From CAYMTN01 sp964393335 (GTDB taxonomy: Bacteria; Chloroflexota; Anaerolineae; Aggregatilineales; Aggregatilineaceae), in NCBI GenBank assembly GCA_964393335.1, contig CAYMTN010000291.1:1-6134 (forward strand): a stretch of 6,134 nucleotides of DNA, read 5' to 3'. Below are positions 1 to 4,866 of this stretch, piece by piece; the first letter of the stretch is position 1; each line of letters opens with the position of its first letter. A program made the position numbers and the translations under genes. Below the pieces are notes generated by a model. It worked only from the letters and a program-made list of their open reading frames with translations, ran no database searches and was not told where the DNA came from.

Positions 1-537
1 CATGTGAATCCACGTACCGGCGCGTCCTTCGACGTGATCGTCGCCCAGCGTGATGTCCGCTTCGCCGTCCAGGATGATCAGCGTGGCGGGCATCGAGGCG
101 GTATGTTCCGAGAGTTCCTGCCCCTGGGCAAAACCGAACACGACCGCTTTGACCTCGTCGCCGGTATGCAGCGTGCGGCTGACGATGCTGTCCGGCGGGA
201 CCTCCGGCAGTGCCTCGACCAGGCTCGAAAAATAAACATAAGGTGTCGTCATACGTCTTCCTCGTGTGAAATAGTCATGCTCCAGCCGAGCCACGTTCCG
301 CCGCGCGATACTGTGTCGCGCCGCGTCCTGGGCGGCGCATATCTGGTACGGCAGGGCGATAGCGCCCACCGGGCACACGTCCTCGCAGGTGGCGGCATAC
401 GTGCACACATACGGGTGAACGAGCGCCGCTTTACCGTCCACCAGGCCCAGCGCGCCGGTCGGGCAGTGCGTCACGCAGTCGCCACAGCCGGTGCATACCT
501 GCCGGTTGATGTGTGGAAGCCAGCGTCTGTCGTTCAC
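1..537 (-). CDS. 4Fe-4S ferredoxin-like domain fused to a cupin domain (3' end beyond window)
   Basis: The frame opens with GTG at 537 and has no stop through codon 179 at the left edge. Residues 13-66 are a ferredoxin-like two-cluster domain. The first motif is complete (CTGCGDCVTHCP, Cys 15, 18, 21, 25). The second is CTYAATCEDVCP (Cys 45, 51, 55), with Ala48 where the second ligand cysteine is expected, so the second cluster may be [3Fe-4S] or altered. An Arg-rich linker leads to Met96, where a cupin begins; GQELSEHTASMP matches the start of small single-domain cupins that carry LSEHTAP-like motifs, and LDGEADITLG is the following beta turn. The usual HxH metal motif reads HTA, so metal binding is uncertain. 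A GAGGAAG ribosome site lies just before Met96, so the cupin could also be made separately. Electron transfer or redox sensing is likely; the substrate is unknown. The GTG overlaps the stop of the 39-codon ORF upstream. Confidence 0.83.
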   Translation of the reverse strand, partial: MNDRRWLPHINRQVCTGCGDCVTHCPTGALGLVDGKAALVHPYVCTYAATCEDVCPVGAIALPYQICAAQDAARHSIARRNVARLEHDYFTRGRRMTTPYVYFSSLVEALPEVPPDSIVSRTLHTGDEVKAVVFGFAQGQELSEHTASMPATLIILDGEADITLGDDHVEGRAGTWIHM

Positions 538-653
538 CTGCCCACCAGCCTGATCGTGCCGATAGACTCATCATACTCCATACGGCCCGCGAATACATTG
601 ATCTGGATCAAGACCGGTTGGTGAAGCGGGCTGAATGTGGCGCAGTTCCCCAT
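534..653 (-). CDS. Small ORF of 39 codons, translationally coupled to the ferredoxin-cupin gene
   Basis: ATG at 653 is preceded by a strong Shine-Dalgarno GGAGG (plus-strand 662-666) at 8-nt spacing. The reading frame runs 39 codons and its TGA (536-534) overlaps the GTG start of the next gene in the sequence GTGA, a typical coupling arrangement. The product begins MGNCATFSPL and ends GTIRLVGR; it has no predicted membrane segment or signal peptide and one cysteine. I do not recognise a family. It could be a real small protein of the redox operon or a leader ORF that sets translation of the ferredoxin-cupin gene. The good ribosome site and the exact overlap argue for translation; the short length leaves doubt. 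Confidence 0.55.
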   Translation of the reverse strand: MGNCATFSPLHQPVLIQINVFAGRMEYDESIGTIRLVGR

Positions 654-654
654 T

Positions 655-683
655 TTGACAGCCTCCATCCTGCCGGGTATCCT
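655..683 (+). promoter_or_regulatory. Sigma-70-type promoter for the RidA-family gene
   Basis: A perfect -35 box TTGACA (655-660) is followed after exactly 17 bp by TATCCT (678-683), a 4-of-6 match to the -10 box. Transcription would start near 690, about 33 nt ahead of the ATG at 723. The -35 box sits against the start codon of the divergent 39-codon ORF. Confidence 0.6.
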
Positions 684-692
684 TAGCGCGTG

Positions 693-708
693 TAGAACGG
701 ATATTCTA
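693..708. promoter_or_regulatory. Dyad in the divergent intergenic region, possible operator
   Basis: TAGAA (693-697) and TTCTA (704-708) form a 5-bp inverted repeat around 6 bp. The element lies just downstream of the predicted plus-strand transcription start. Its right half also reads TAGAAT on the minus strand, which could be the -10 box of the divergent 39-codon ORF and ferredoxin-cupin genes, though no good -35 is seen for that. A short dyad like this can occur by chance. Confidence 0.3.
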
Positions 709-722
709 ATAAGGAGCGAGTC

Positions 723-1073
723 ATGGCAGGGCTAAAGAGGATTCCCACGCCGTTTAGTTATTCGTCGGCAGTTGTCGCGGGGGATTTTGTGTTCCTGGGG
801 CTGCATCGCGGGTTTGGTGACCGTTTTTCCGACCAGATCGCGGGTGCGCTTGAAGGGATCAGGCAGACGCTGGGTCAGCTTGGCCTGGCGTTGGACAGCC
901 TGGTAAAGGTCAACGTGTGGCTCAAAAACGTCCAGGATTTGCCGGAAATGGAGCGCGTGTTTGACGACTATTTCGAACACGATCAGTTTCCCGCTCGTAT
1001 GACCTCGACGACCGAGTTCATCGACGCGGACTGCCTGCTGATGATCGAGGGCCTGGCGTATACGCGGGCGTGA
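723..1073 (+). CDS. RidA/YjgF/YER057c/UK114-family protein
   Basis: The 116-residue product has the length and layout of a RidA-family trimeric enamine/imine deaminase or a related small-molecule-binding member. Visible hallmarks are the early YSSAVVAGDFVFLG segment, the helix with QTLGQLGLALDSLVKVNVWL (residues 48-67), a central ERVFDDYF, PAR with Arg92 (the position that binds the substrate carboxylate in RidA) and the terminal IEGLAY with Glu109. The usual SGQ/G after the first strand reads LGLHRG, so it may belong to a divergent subgroup, not the archetypal 2-aminoacrylate deaminase. The ATG follows AAGGAG (711-716) at 6-nt spacing and a promoter at 655-683. It is monocistronic, diverging from the ferredoxin-cupin gene and converging on the TIR-HEAT gene. 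Family assignment is firm; the exact substrate is not. Confidence 0.9.
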   Translation: MAGLKRIPTPFSYSSAVVAGDFVFLGLHRGFGDRFSDQIAGALEGIRQTLGQLGLALDSLVKVNVWLKNVQDLPEMERVFDDYFEHDQFPARMTSTTEFIDADCLLMIEGLAYTRA

Positions 1074-1091
1074 TCGGCGGCGGGACGCCAA

Positions 1092-1116
1092 CCAGCCGCG
1101 CACGTCGCGCGGCTGG
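1092..1116. terminator. GC-rich hairpin between convergent genes, possible bidirectional terminator
   Basis: CCAGCCGCGC (1092-1101) and GCGCGGCTGG (1107-1116) form a perfect 10-bp stem with a 5-nt loop. It lies 18 bp after the RidA-family stop and 26 bp beyond the TIR-HEAT stop read from the other side. There is no U-tract on either strand, so it may act as an mRNA 3'-end stabiliser or a weak terminator. Confidence 0.5.
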
Positions 1117-1142
1117 GCATGATCACGGCCAGCGGGTGTCTG

Positions 1143-2843
1143 TCAGTCTTTGGTGATGTCTTCCGGCTCCGGGGCTTCGGCGACGTCGGCGGGATTGTCG
1201 TCGTGTCCGGCGACGCCATTCGGCGCACCATCCGGCGCTCCGTTGGGCGCGTCGTCCGGCAGACCGCCTGCCTGCCGCCAGCTCTGGACGGCGTCCAGGG
1301 CGTCGGCGGTGCCAATGCGCTTGAGCGTTTCGGCGGCGGCCCACGTGGCCTGCCAGTCCCCGGCATCCAGCGCGGCGATCAGGCCCTCGACGGCGGGCTG
1401 CCCGATTTCCTGCAACGCCGCCGCCGCCGCCCACCGCGCATCCCAGTTGGAGTCGTCCAACATGCGGATCAGCGCCGGGATGGCCGGTTCCCCGATCATC
1501 GCCAGCACGCGAATCGCCGCCCGCCGCACGTATTCGTCCACCTCACGCAGCGTTTCGAGCAGCGGCGGCACGGCGTCCGGGCCGATCTGCCACAGTGCTT
1601 CGGCGGCGGCCCACCGCGCGCGCCATCCACGGTCGTGCAGCAGCCGGATCAGGCCGGGGATCGCGGTCGGGTGGCCGATCTTGCCCAGCGCCCACGCCGA
1701 CGATACCCGCACGTCGCGCGTATCGTCGCCCAGCAGGGCGAGCAGGCCCGGCACGGCGGTGGCGTCGGCCAGGCGGCCCAACGAATCTGCTGCCCGCCAG
1801 CGCACGCGCCATTCGGCGTCCCGCAGCATTTCGGTCAGTGCCGGGACCGCCTCGGTATCGTTGATCTCGCCCAGCAGGTTGATGATCGTCAGGCGCATGC
1901 GCCAGTCGTCGTCGCTGAGCGCGTCGATCAACACCGGCACCGCTGCCGGGCCGATCTCGCGCACGGCCTGCATAAAGACGCTGGTGTTGCCGCCGCCGAA
2001 GGGTCCCGACCGCCCAAACTGAATCACTTCCAGCAGCGCGACGACCGACGCCGTCGCTTTGAGCTTGCCGAGCGCGCTGGCAGCAGCCTCACGCACACGC
2101 CAATCTTCATCGCGCAGGGTGTTGATCAAAGCCGGGATCGCGGTTTTGTCGCCGGTGTCGCCCAACTGCCGGGCCGCCGACAGGCGCACGTCGCGGCTGA
2201 CGTGTTCCAGCGACTTGATCAGACGTTCGACGGACGCGGGACCATCCCCTGTGACGCGGCGGTCGGATACGGGGTCGGCATCGCGCGTCCGGTCGCCAAA
2301 CGGCGGGCCGTTCAAGGCCCGGCGCGGCGCAAAAATCGACGGGCGATCGGGCGTTGGGCGCGCGCGTTCCAGCGACAACGGGCGCTCCGCCGGGCGCGAG
2401 CGGTCATCGCCAAATGGCGTGTCGCCGGAAACCGGGAAGGGTGGCGAGCGGCGGTCGCGGGTCTGCGCATCCTGCACCAGCCGGATCAGGCGGCCCCAGG
2501 GCAGCGTGGACCCGTCGGTAAAATCCAGCGCAGACAGCGCTTCCAGGCGGGGGTGTAAGGTTGTCGCCTGCCGGACCAGCGGGATCACACGCACGCCGAC
2601 GCCAAGCGCGAACATCCACTCGTACATGACCTGCTCGGACTGCCGGGCCGCCGGCGTCAGGATCGCGATCAGGACCGACGCGTCGCGGATCGCCTGGTCG
2701 ATGGCTTCGCGCCATGCCTCGCCACGACGCAGCCGTTCGTTATCCGACCACACCTGAAAACCGGCTCCTTCGACCTGGCGCACGACATCGGCGGCGAAAT
2801 CCTGGTCGCTGCGGGTGTACGATACAAACACGTGACCCATCAC
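1143..2843 (-). CDS. TIR domain-HEAT repeat protein, candidate TIR NADase or immune effector
   Basis: The 566-residue protein has four regions. Residues 4-125 are a bacterial TIR domain (TIR_2-like): HVFVSYTRSD opens it, GFQVWSDNERLRRGE carries the loop after strand B, and QSEQVMYEWMFAL places Glu75 at the position of the catalytic glutamate of TIR NADases. Residues 128-203 are a charged Pro/Arg/Asp linker. Residues 204-527 hold about ten PBS-lyase-type HEAT repeats of 30-31 residues with a recurrent D..WR.RW.AA.AL..IG pattern; the third is broken by a Gly-rich loop (SGPFGGGNTS). Residues 528-566 are an acidic, low-complexity tail. The start is GTG at 2843, 7 nt from AAGGGAG (2851-2857); the adjacent ATG at 2840 is also possible at 10 nt. 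No signal peptide or membrane segment is seen, so it is probably cytosolic. Known TIR proteins cleave NAD+ or make cyclic ADP-ribose-type signals; that activity here is inference. Confidence 0.92.
   Translation of the reverse strand: MMGHVFVSYTRSDQDFAADVVRQVEGAGFQVWSDNERLRRGEAWREAIDQAIRDASVLIAILTPAARQSEQVMYEWMFALGVGVRVIPLVRQATTLHPRLEALSALDFTDGSTLPWGRLIRLVQDAQTRDRRSPPFPVSGDTPFGDDRSRPAERPLSLERARPTPDRPSIFAPRRALNGPPFGDRTRDADPVSDRRVTGDGPASVERLIKSLEHVSRDVRLSAARQLGDTGDKTAIPALINTLRDEDWRVREAAASALGKLKATASVVALLEVIQFGRSGPFGGGNTSVFMQAVREIGPAAVPVLIDALSDDDWRMRLTIINLLGEINDTEAVPALTEMLRDAEWRVRWRAADSLGRLADATAVPGLLALLGDDTRDVRVSSAWALGKIGHPTAIPGLIRLLHDRGWRARWAAAEALWQIGPDAVPPLLETLREVDEYVRRAAIRVLAMIGEPAIPALIRMLDDSNWDARWAAAAALQEIGQPAVEGLIAALDAGDWQATWAAAETLKRIGTADALDAVQSWRQAGGLPDDAPNGAPDGAPNGVAGHDDNPADVAEAPEPEDITKD
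1263..2234 (-). repeat. Tandem HEAT-repeat coding array
   Basis: About ten units of roughly 90-93 nt encode residues 204-527 of the TIR-HEAT protein. Each unit begins with A[IV]P.L[IL]..L, then a D..WR.R segment, then AA.ALG.IG. The DNA repeats visibly as recurring GC-rich blocks such as cggcggcccaccgcgcgc. The tandem similarity and strong GC skew also create long spurious reading frames on the opposite strand here. Confidence 0.8.
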
Positions 2844-2942
2844 TTAAACGCTCCCTTCACCATCAAGCTCGCGCAGGTGGTGGATGTGGACACCGGTGCA
2901 GCCGCCGCTTTGGATCAGCAGCGGGGGTGTGACTGGCTCCAT
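2844..2942 (-). CDS. Possible short leader ORF ahead of the TIR-HEAT gene
   Basis: An open frame ends with TAA at 2846-2844 immediately before the GTG start of the TIR-HEAT gene (TAAGTG). It can begin at ATG 2942 (32 codons) or farther out at 3056 (70 codons). The longer version overlaps the predicted promoter, so only the shorter one would be fully transcribed from it. No convincing ribosome site precedes either start and the product matches no family I know. It may be a translationally coupled leader or chance. Confidence 0.22.
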   Translation of the reverse strand: MEPVTPPLLIQSGGCTGVHIHHLRELDGEGSV

Positions 2943-2987
2943 GATGCCGCGCGAACAACAGGGCATAGAGGAGGGTACGGCAGTGTT

Positions 2988-3017
2988 ATTATAAGCTGAA
3001 TCACGGCCCGTTTTAAA
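2988..3017 (-). promoter_or_regulatory. Promoter for the TIR-HEAT gene
   Basis: On the minus strand a perfect -10 box TATAAT (2993-2988) lies 18 bp downstream of TTTAAA (3017-3012), a 4-of-6 match to -35. Transcription would start near 2981, leaving a leader of about 138 nt. The stretch from 2950 to 3060 is locally AT-richer than its flanks. Confidence 0.55.
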
Positions 3018-3154
3018 GTCCCTAACTGTTGGGGGGTACTTTATAACACTTTCCATACGGCGGCAAAACGCGCGTGCGCCTTATCTCTCATTTTACGCGG
3101 AAATCCGGCCCTGTGGCGCATCTTTACGAGGATTTTGCACGGTTTTTGCGAGGT

Positions 3155-3526
3155 TTATACATCACTCGTCGCCGTGTATGCCTGCCAGGCGGCCAGCGCT
3201 TCGCGCGCGGCAGACGTGTCGAGCGTGCGCAGCCCGCTTTCGGCAGCCCACTGCACGGATGGCTCCTCGTCATACAGGCCGCGTTCGAGGCCGGGCACGA
3301 CCTGCGCCGCCACCGGTTCGCGCGGCTCGGTGCCGATACGCGCCAGGGCCTTGATCACGCGCCGCCGCACGTCCGGGCGGGGATCATCCAGCGTTTCGAC
3401 GAGGCGTTTGATCGCCACCGGATTCCCGATCTGACCGAGCGCTTCCGCCGCGACAATGCGCACGTAAACGTCGATGCTGTCGAGCGCACGCAGCAAGCCG
3501 GGGATGGCATTCGGATCGAGAGGCAT
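3155..3526 (-). CDS. Stand-alone HEAT-repeat protein
   Basis: The 123-residue product consists of about three HEAT repeats of the PBS-lyase type (starting NAIPGLLRAL, VAIKRLVETL and QVVPGLERGL) and a C-terminal cap AAREALAAWQAY. The cap resembles the end of the HEAT array in the TIR protein (DALDAVQSWRQAG), which suggests the two genes are paralogous over the HEAT part. ATG at 3526 follows AGGAAG (3536-3541) at 9-nt spacing. A TATAAC -10-like box (minus strand, 3570-3565) precedes it without a clear -35. No enzymatic domain is attached. It could be a scaffold or regulator that contacts the TIR-HEAT protein, or the residue of a larger HEAT gene whose front end was lost. HEAT fold is confident; role is unknown. 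Confidence 0.84.
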   Translation of the reverse strand: MPLDPNAIPGLLRALDSIDVYVRIVAAEALGQIGNPVAIKRLVETLDDPRPDVRRRVIKALARIGTEPREPVAAQVVPGLERGLYDEEPSVQWAAESGLRTLDTSAAREALAAWQAYTATSDV

Positions 3527-3564
3527 CGAACTGATCTTCCTGATACATCAACGAATCTGTTTTG

Positions 3565-3570
3565 GTTATA
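3565..3570 (-). promoter_or_regulatory. -10-like box ahead of the small HEAT gene
   Basis: TATAAC on the minus strand matches the -10 consensus at five of six positions and lies about 40 nt upstream of the ATG at 3526. The expected -35 position reads TATCCG, a poor match, so an activator or an alternative sigma factor may be involved, or this is chance. Confidence 0.3.
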
Positions 3571-3644
3571 ACGTAAGTGCCCTGCGGCGGATAGTGCCAT
3601 AGGTAGCCAGGAGTCACGCGAATTGTCAGTTTTTTGCTTTCCGC

Positions 3645-3675
3645 TTGACTCTGACGGTACGTCATGGTTTATCAT
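3645..3675 (+). promoter_or_regulatory. MerR-type promoter with 19-bp spacer
   Basis: TTGACT (3645-3650) and TATCAT (3670-3675) are both 5-of-6 matches to consensus, separated by 19 bp. Over-long 19-20 bp spacers are the hallmark of promoters activated by MerR-family regulators, which untwist the DNA to realign the boxes. The promoter is directly ahead of a MerR-family gene, so autoregulation is expected. Transcription would begin near 3682, about 20 nt before the ATG at 3702. Confidence 0.75.
3652..3664. promoter_or_regulatory. Palindromic operator inside the MerR promoter spacer
   Basis: TGACG (3652-3656) and CGTCA (3660-3664) form a perfect inverted repeat around GTA, centred at 3658, within 2 bp of the centre of the 19-bp spacer. 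That is where MerR-family dimers bind. It is the best candidate binding site for the product of the gene that starts at 3702. Confidence 0.65.
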
Positions 3676-3701
3676 GGGGGCCAGTCGAGGGAGGCGTCAC
3701 A

Positions 3702-4460
3702 ATGTACACCGTCAAGCAGTTGGCCGATCTGGCCGGGATCAGCGTGCGAACGCTGCATTACTACGACACGATCGGGCTGTTCAAGCCGTCGGTAGTGGGC
3801 GGAAACGGCTACCGCTACTACGACGATGCGGCTGTGATCCGGCTGCAACAGGTCCTATTTTTCCGCGAGCTGGGTTTCAGCCTGGACGCGATCACCACGA
3901 TCCTCGATCAGACGGATTTTGACGTGCTGGACGCCCTGCACACGCACCGCGCGGCGCTGCGCGACAAAGTCAAACGATTGAATGACCTGATCCGCACCAT
4001 TGACAGCACGATCCTACACCTGACAGGAGAAATGACCATGAGCGATCAGCAGTTATTTGCCGGGTTCACGCCGGACGAAGAACAGCGTTACGCGCAAGAA
4101 GCCCGCGAACGGTGGGGCGCGGAGGAAGTAGACGCGTCCTATAAGCGCTGGAACAGTTACACGCAGCACAAGAAGGACCAGATTCTCGCGGAAGGTGGCG
4201 CGATCTACGCCGAACTGGTGAGTCACATGGGCGAGGGGGCGACGAGTCCTGCCGTGCAAGACCTGATCGCACGCTGGCACCAGCACATGCGCTACTTCTA
4301 CGAGCCGTCCGTCGAGCGCCTGCGCGGATTGGGGCAGTTGTACGTCGATCACCCGGATTTTGCGGCGAACTTTCGCGCGATGCACCCTGATCTGCCGGAG
4401 TTCATGCGTGACGTGATCACGGTTTATTGCGACAGGCTGGAAGGAAATGACGGACACTGA
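3702..4460 (+). CDS. MerR-family transcriptional regulator with TipAS drug-binding domain
   Basis: The 252-residue product starts with a MerR winged helix-turn-helix (residues 2-70: YTVKQLADLAGISVRTLHYY, then GNGYRYYDDAAVIRLQQ), continues through a dimerising coiled coil (about 75-110), and ends in a TipAS antibiotic-recognition domain (about 118-250, with WNSYTQHKK, RWHQHMRYFYEPS and a Gly-Leu-x-x-x-Tyr-x-x-x-Pro-x-Phe segment). The length is close to S. lividans TipAL (253 residues as I recall). I chose ATG 3702 because AGGGAGG (3688-3694) precedes it by 7 nt; an in-frame TTG at 3645 would overlap the -35 box. By family, it should bind hydrophobic peptide or thiopeptide-like drugs and activate its own promoter. 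Its only cysteine is Cys243 near the C terminus, relevant because TipAS attaches thiostrepton through a cysteine. No resistance pump is next to it; the following genes are the DUF6883-DUF4926 pair. Confidence 0.92.
   Translation: MYTVKQLADLAGISVRTLHYYDTIGLFKPSVVGGNGYRYYDDAAVIRLQQVLFFRELGFSLDAITTILDQTDFDVLDALHTHRAALRDKVKRLNDLIRTIDSTILHLTGEMTMSDQQLFAGFTPDEEQRYAQEARERWGAEEVDASYKRWNSYTQHKKDQILAEGGAIYAELVSHMGEGATSPAVQDLIARWHQHMRYFYEPSVERLRGLGQLYVDHPDFAANFRAMHPDLPEFMRDVITVYCDRLEGNDGH
4038..4460 (+). CDS. Probable TipAS-like short form from an internal start
   Basis: Within the MerR/TipAS gene, AGGAG (4025-4029) lies 8 nt before an in-frame ATG at 4038 (Met113 of the long form). This would give a 140-residue protein containing only the drug-binding domain, beginning MSDQQLFAGF. 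An ATG at 4032 is also in frame but only 2 nt from the site. S. lividans tipA is known to make such a short form (TipAS, about 144 residues) in excess, from an internal start in the same mRNA, to sequester drug. The boundary here falls between coiled coil and TipAS domain, as expected. Expression is inferred from the site. Confidence 0.6.
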   Translation: MSDQQLFAGFTPDEEQRYAQEARERWGAEEVDASYKRWNSYTQHKKDQILAEGGAIYAELVSHMGEGATSPAVQDLIARWHQHMRYFYEPSVERLRGLGQLYVDHPDFAANFRAMHPDLPEFMRDVITVYCDRLEGNDGH

Positions 4461-4479
4461 TCAGCGGACTCTGAAAGCG

Positions 4480-4488
4480 TGCTAGAAT
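4480..4488 (+). promoter_or_regulatory. Extended -10 promoter element for the DUF6883-DUF4926 pair
   Basis: TGCTAGAAT combines an extended TGn element with a 5-of-6 match to the -10 box (TAGAAT, 4483-4488). The -35 position has no good match, which extended -10 promoters tolerate. Transcription would start near 4495, about 30 nt before the GTG at 4525. Because no terminator is seen after 4460, read-through from the MerR gene is also possible. Confidence 0.45.
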
Positions 4489-4524
4489 CTGGTAAGTTCT
4501 ATTCGGCGTGAAGGAACTCGCTGT

Positions 4525-4866
4525 GTGAAGATTCCACCTGACGCGCTTATCCCAGAAGATAAGTTAACACAGTATCTACTGGTGCTGCGCCCTAAAAACG
4601 ATAAATCCCGGTTCCTGGCACGGGCGAGGTTTGAATTGAGCAATCCACGCGATCTGGAAGCAGCTATCCGGCGATTGATCAAGTCGGTCGGTGCCGTGTG
4701 GGAAAGAAGTAGCGAATACGGCGATTTTTACCGGGTTGAAGGTGAGCTAATTGGCCCAACCGGACAAGTGGCCGTTACAACTATCTGGATTATCCAGACA
4801 CGTCTCGATAATCGGTTCCGGTTTGTTACCCTGAAGCCAAGGAGCAAGACCGATGACGAAACTTGA
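4525..4866 (+). CDS. DUF6883-family protein
   Basis: The 113-residue product has the pattern I associate with DUF6883: an early IPEDKLTQYLL, a K-x-x-F-L region with ARARFELSNPRDLEAAIRRL in the middle, a YGDFYRVEGEL strand, and a closing TTIWIIQ...RFRFVTLKP. The start is GTG at 4525, 8 nt after AAGGAA (4511-4516). The gene overlaps the DUF4926 gene by 14 nt, so the two are probably co-translated. DUF6883 and DUF4926 genes often sit side by side in cyanobacteria and Chloroflexota, as I recall. The function is unknown; the paired small genes suggest a toxin-antitoxin or toxin-immunity module, but no catalytic motif is visible and this is only inference. AT-content is a little higher than in neighbouring genes, consistent with transfer. 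Confidence 0.83.
   Translation: MKIPPDALIPEDKLTQYLLVLRPKNDKSRFLARARFELSNPRDLEAAIRRLIKSVGAVWERSSEYGDFYRVEGELIGPTGQVAVTTIWIIQTRLDNRFRFVTLKPRSKTDDET

Larger units (their letters stand above)
2844..3154. other. Intergenic region between the two HEAT genes
   Basis: This 311-bp gap lies between the stop of the small HEAT gene and the start of the TIR-HEAT gene, both on the minus strand. It holds the minus-strand promoter near 2988-3017, the possible leader ORF, and a second TATAAA-like box around 3039-3045 without a good -35. I see no hairpin terminator after the small HEAT gene, no tRNA and no long direct repeats. Confidence 0.6.

Noticed and set aside
4..624. 206-codon open frame on the plus strand
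   Set aside because: It is antisense to the ferredoxin-cupin gene, whose Cys-rich motifs are unmistakable, and to the 39-codon ORF; no ribosome site or family pattern supports it.
1263..2234. Periodic repeats that could suggest a CRISPR array or DNA repeat element
   Set aside because: The period of about 90-93 nt is coding: each unit is one HEAT repeat in the frame of the TIR-HEAT protein, with no spacer-repeat structure.
1119..2558. Long 479-codon open frame on the plus strand opposite the TIR-HEAT gene
   Set aside because: It is antisense to a clear TIR-HEAT coding region; its Arg/Gln/Gly/His-rich, repeat-patterned product reflects the GC-rich HEAT repeats on the other strand.
3074..3571. 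165-codon open frame on the plus strand over the small HEAT gene
   Set aside because: It is the antisense shadow of the HEAT gene, rich in Arg and His, and has no convincing start.
3384..3665. Minus-strand frame whose first part reads like a protein (TIRVTPGYLWHYPPQGTYVI)
   Set aside because: It overlaps the MerR promoter and then runs out of frame through the small HEAT gene; the start has no ribosome site. A frameshifted extension of the HEAT gene is possible but unsupported.
3645..3701. 19-residue N-terminal extension of the MerR/TipAS protein from TTG 3645
   Set aside because: The codon is part of the -35 box, no ribosome site precedes it, and the conserved MerR domain begins at ATG 3702 behind a strong AGGGAGG.
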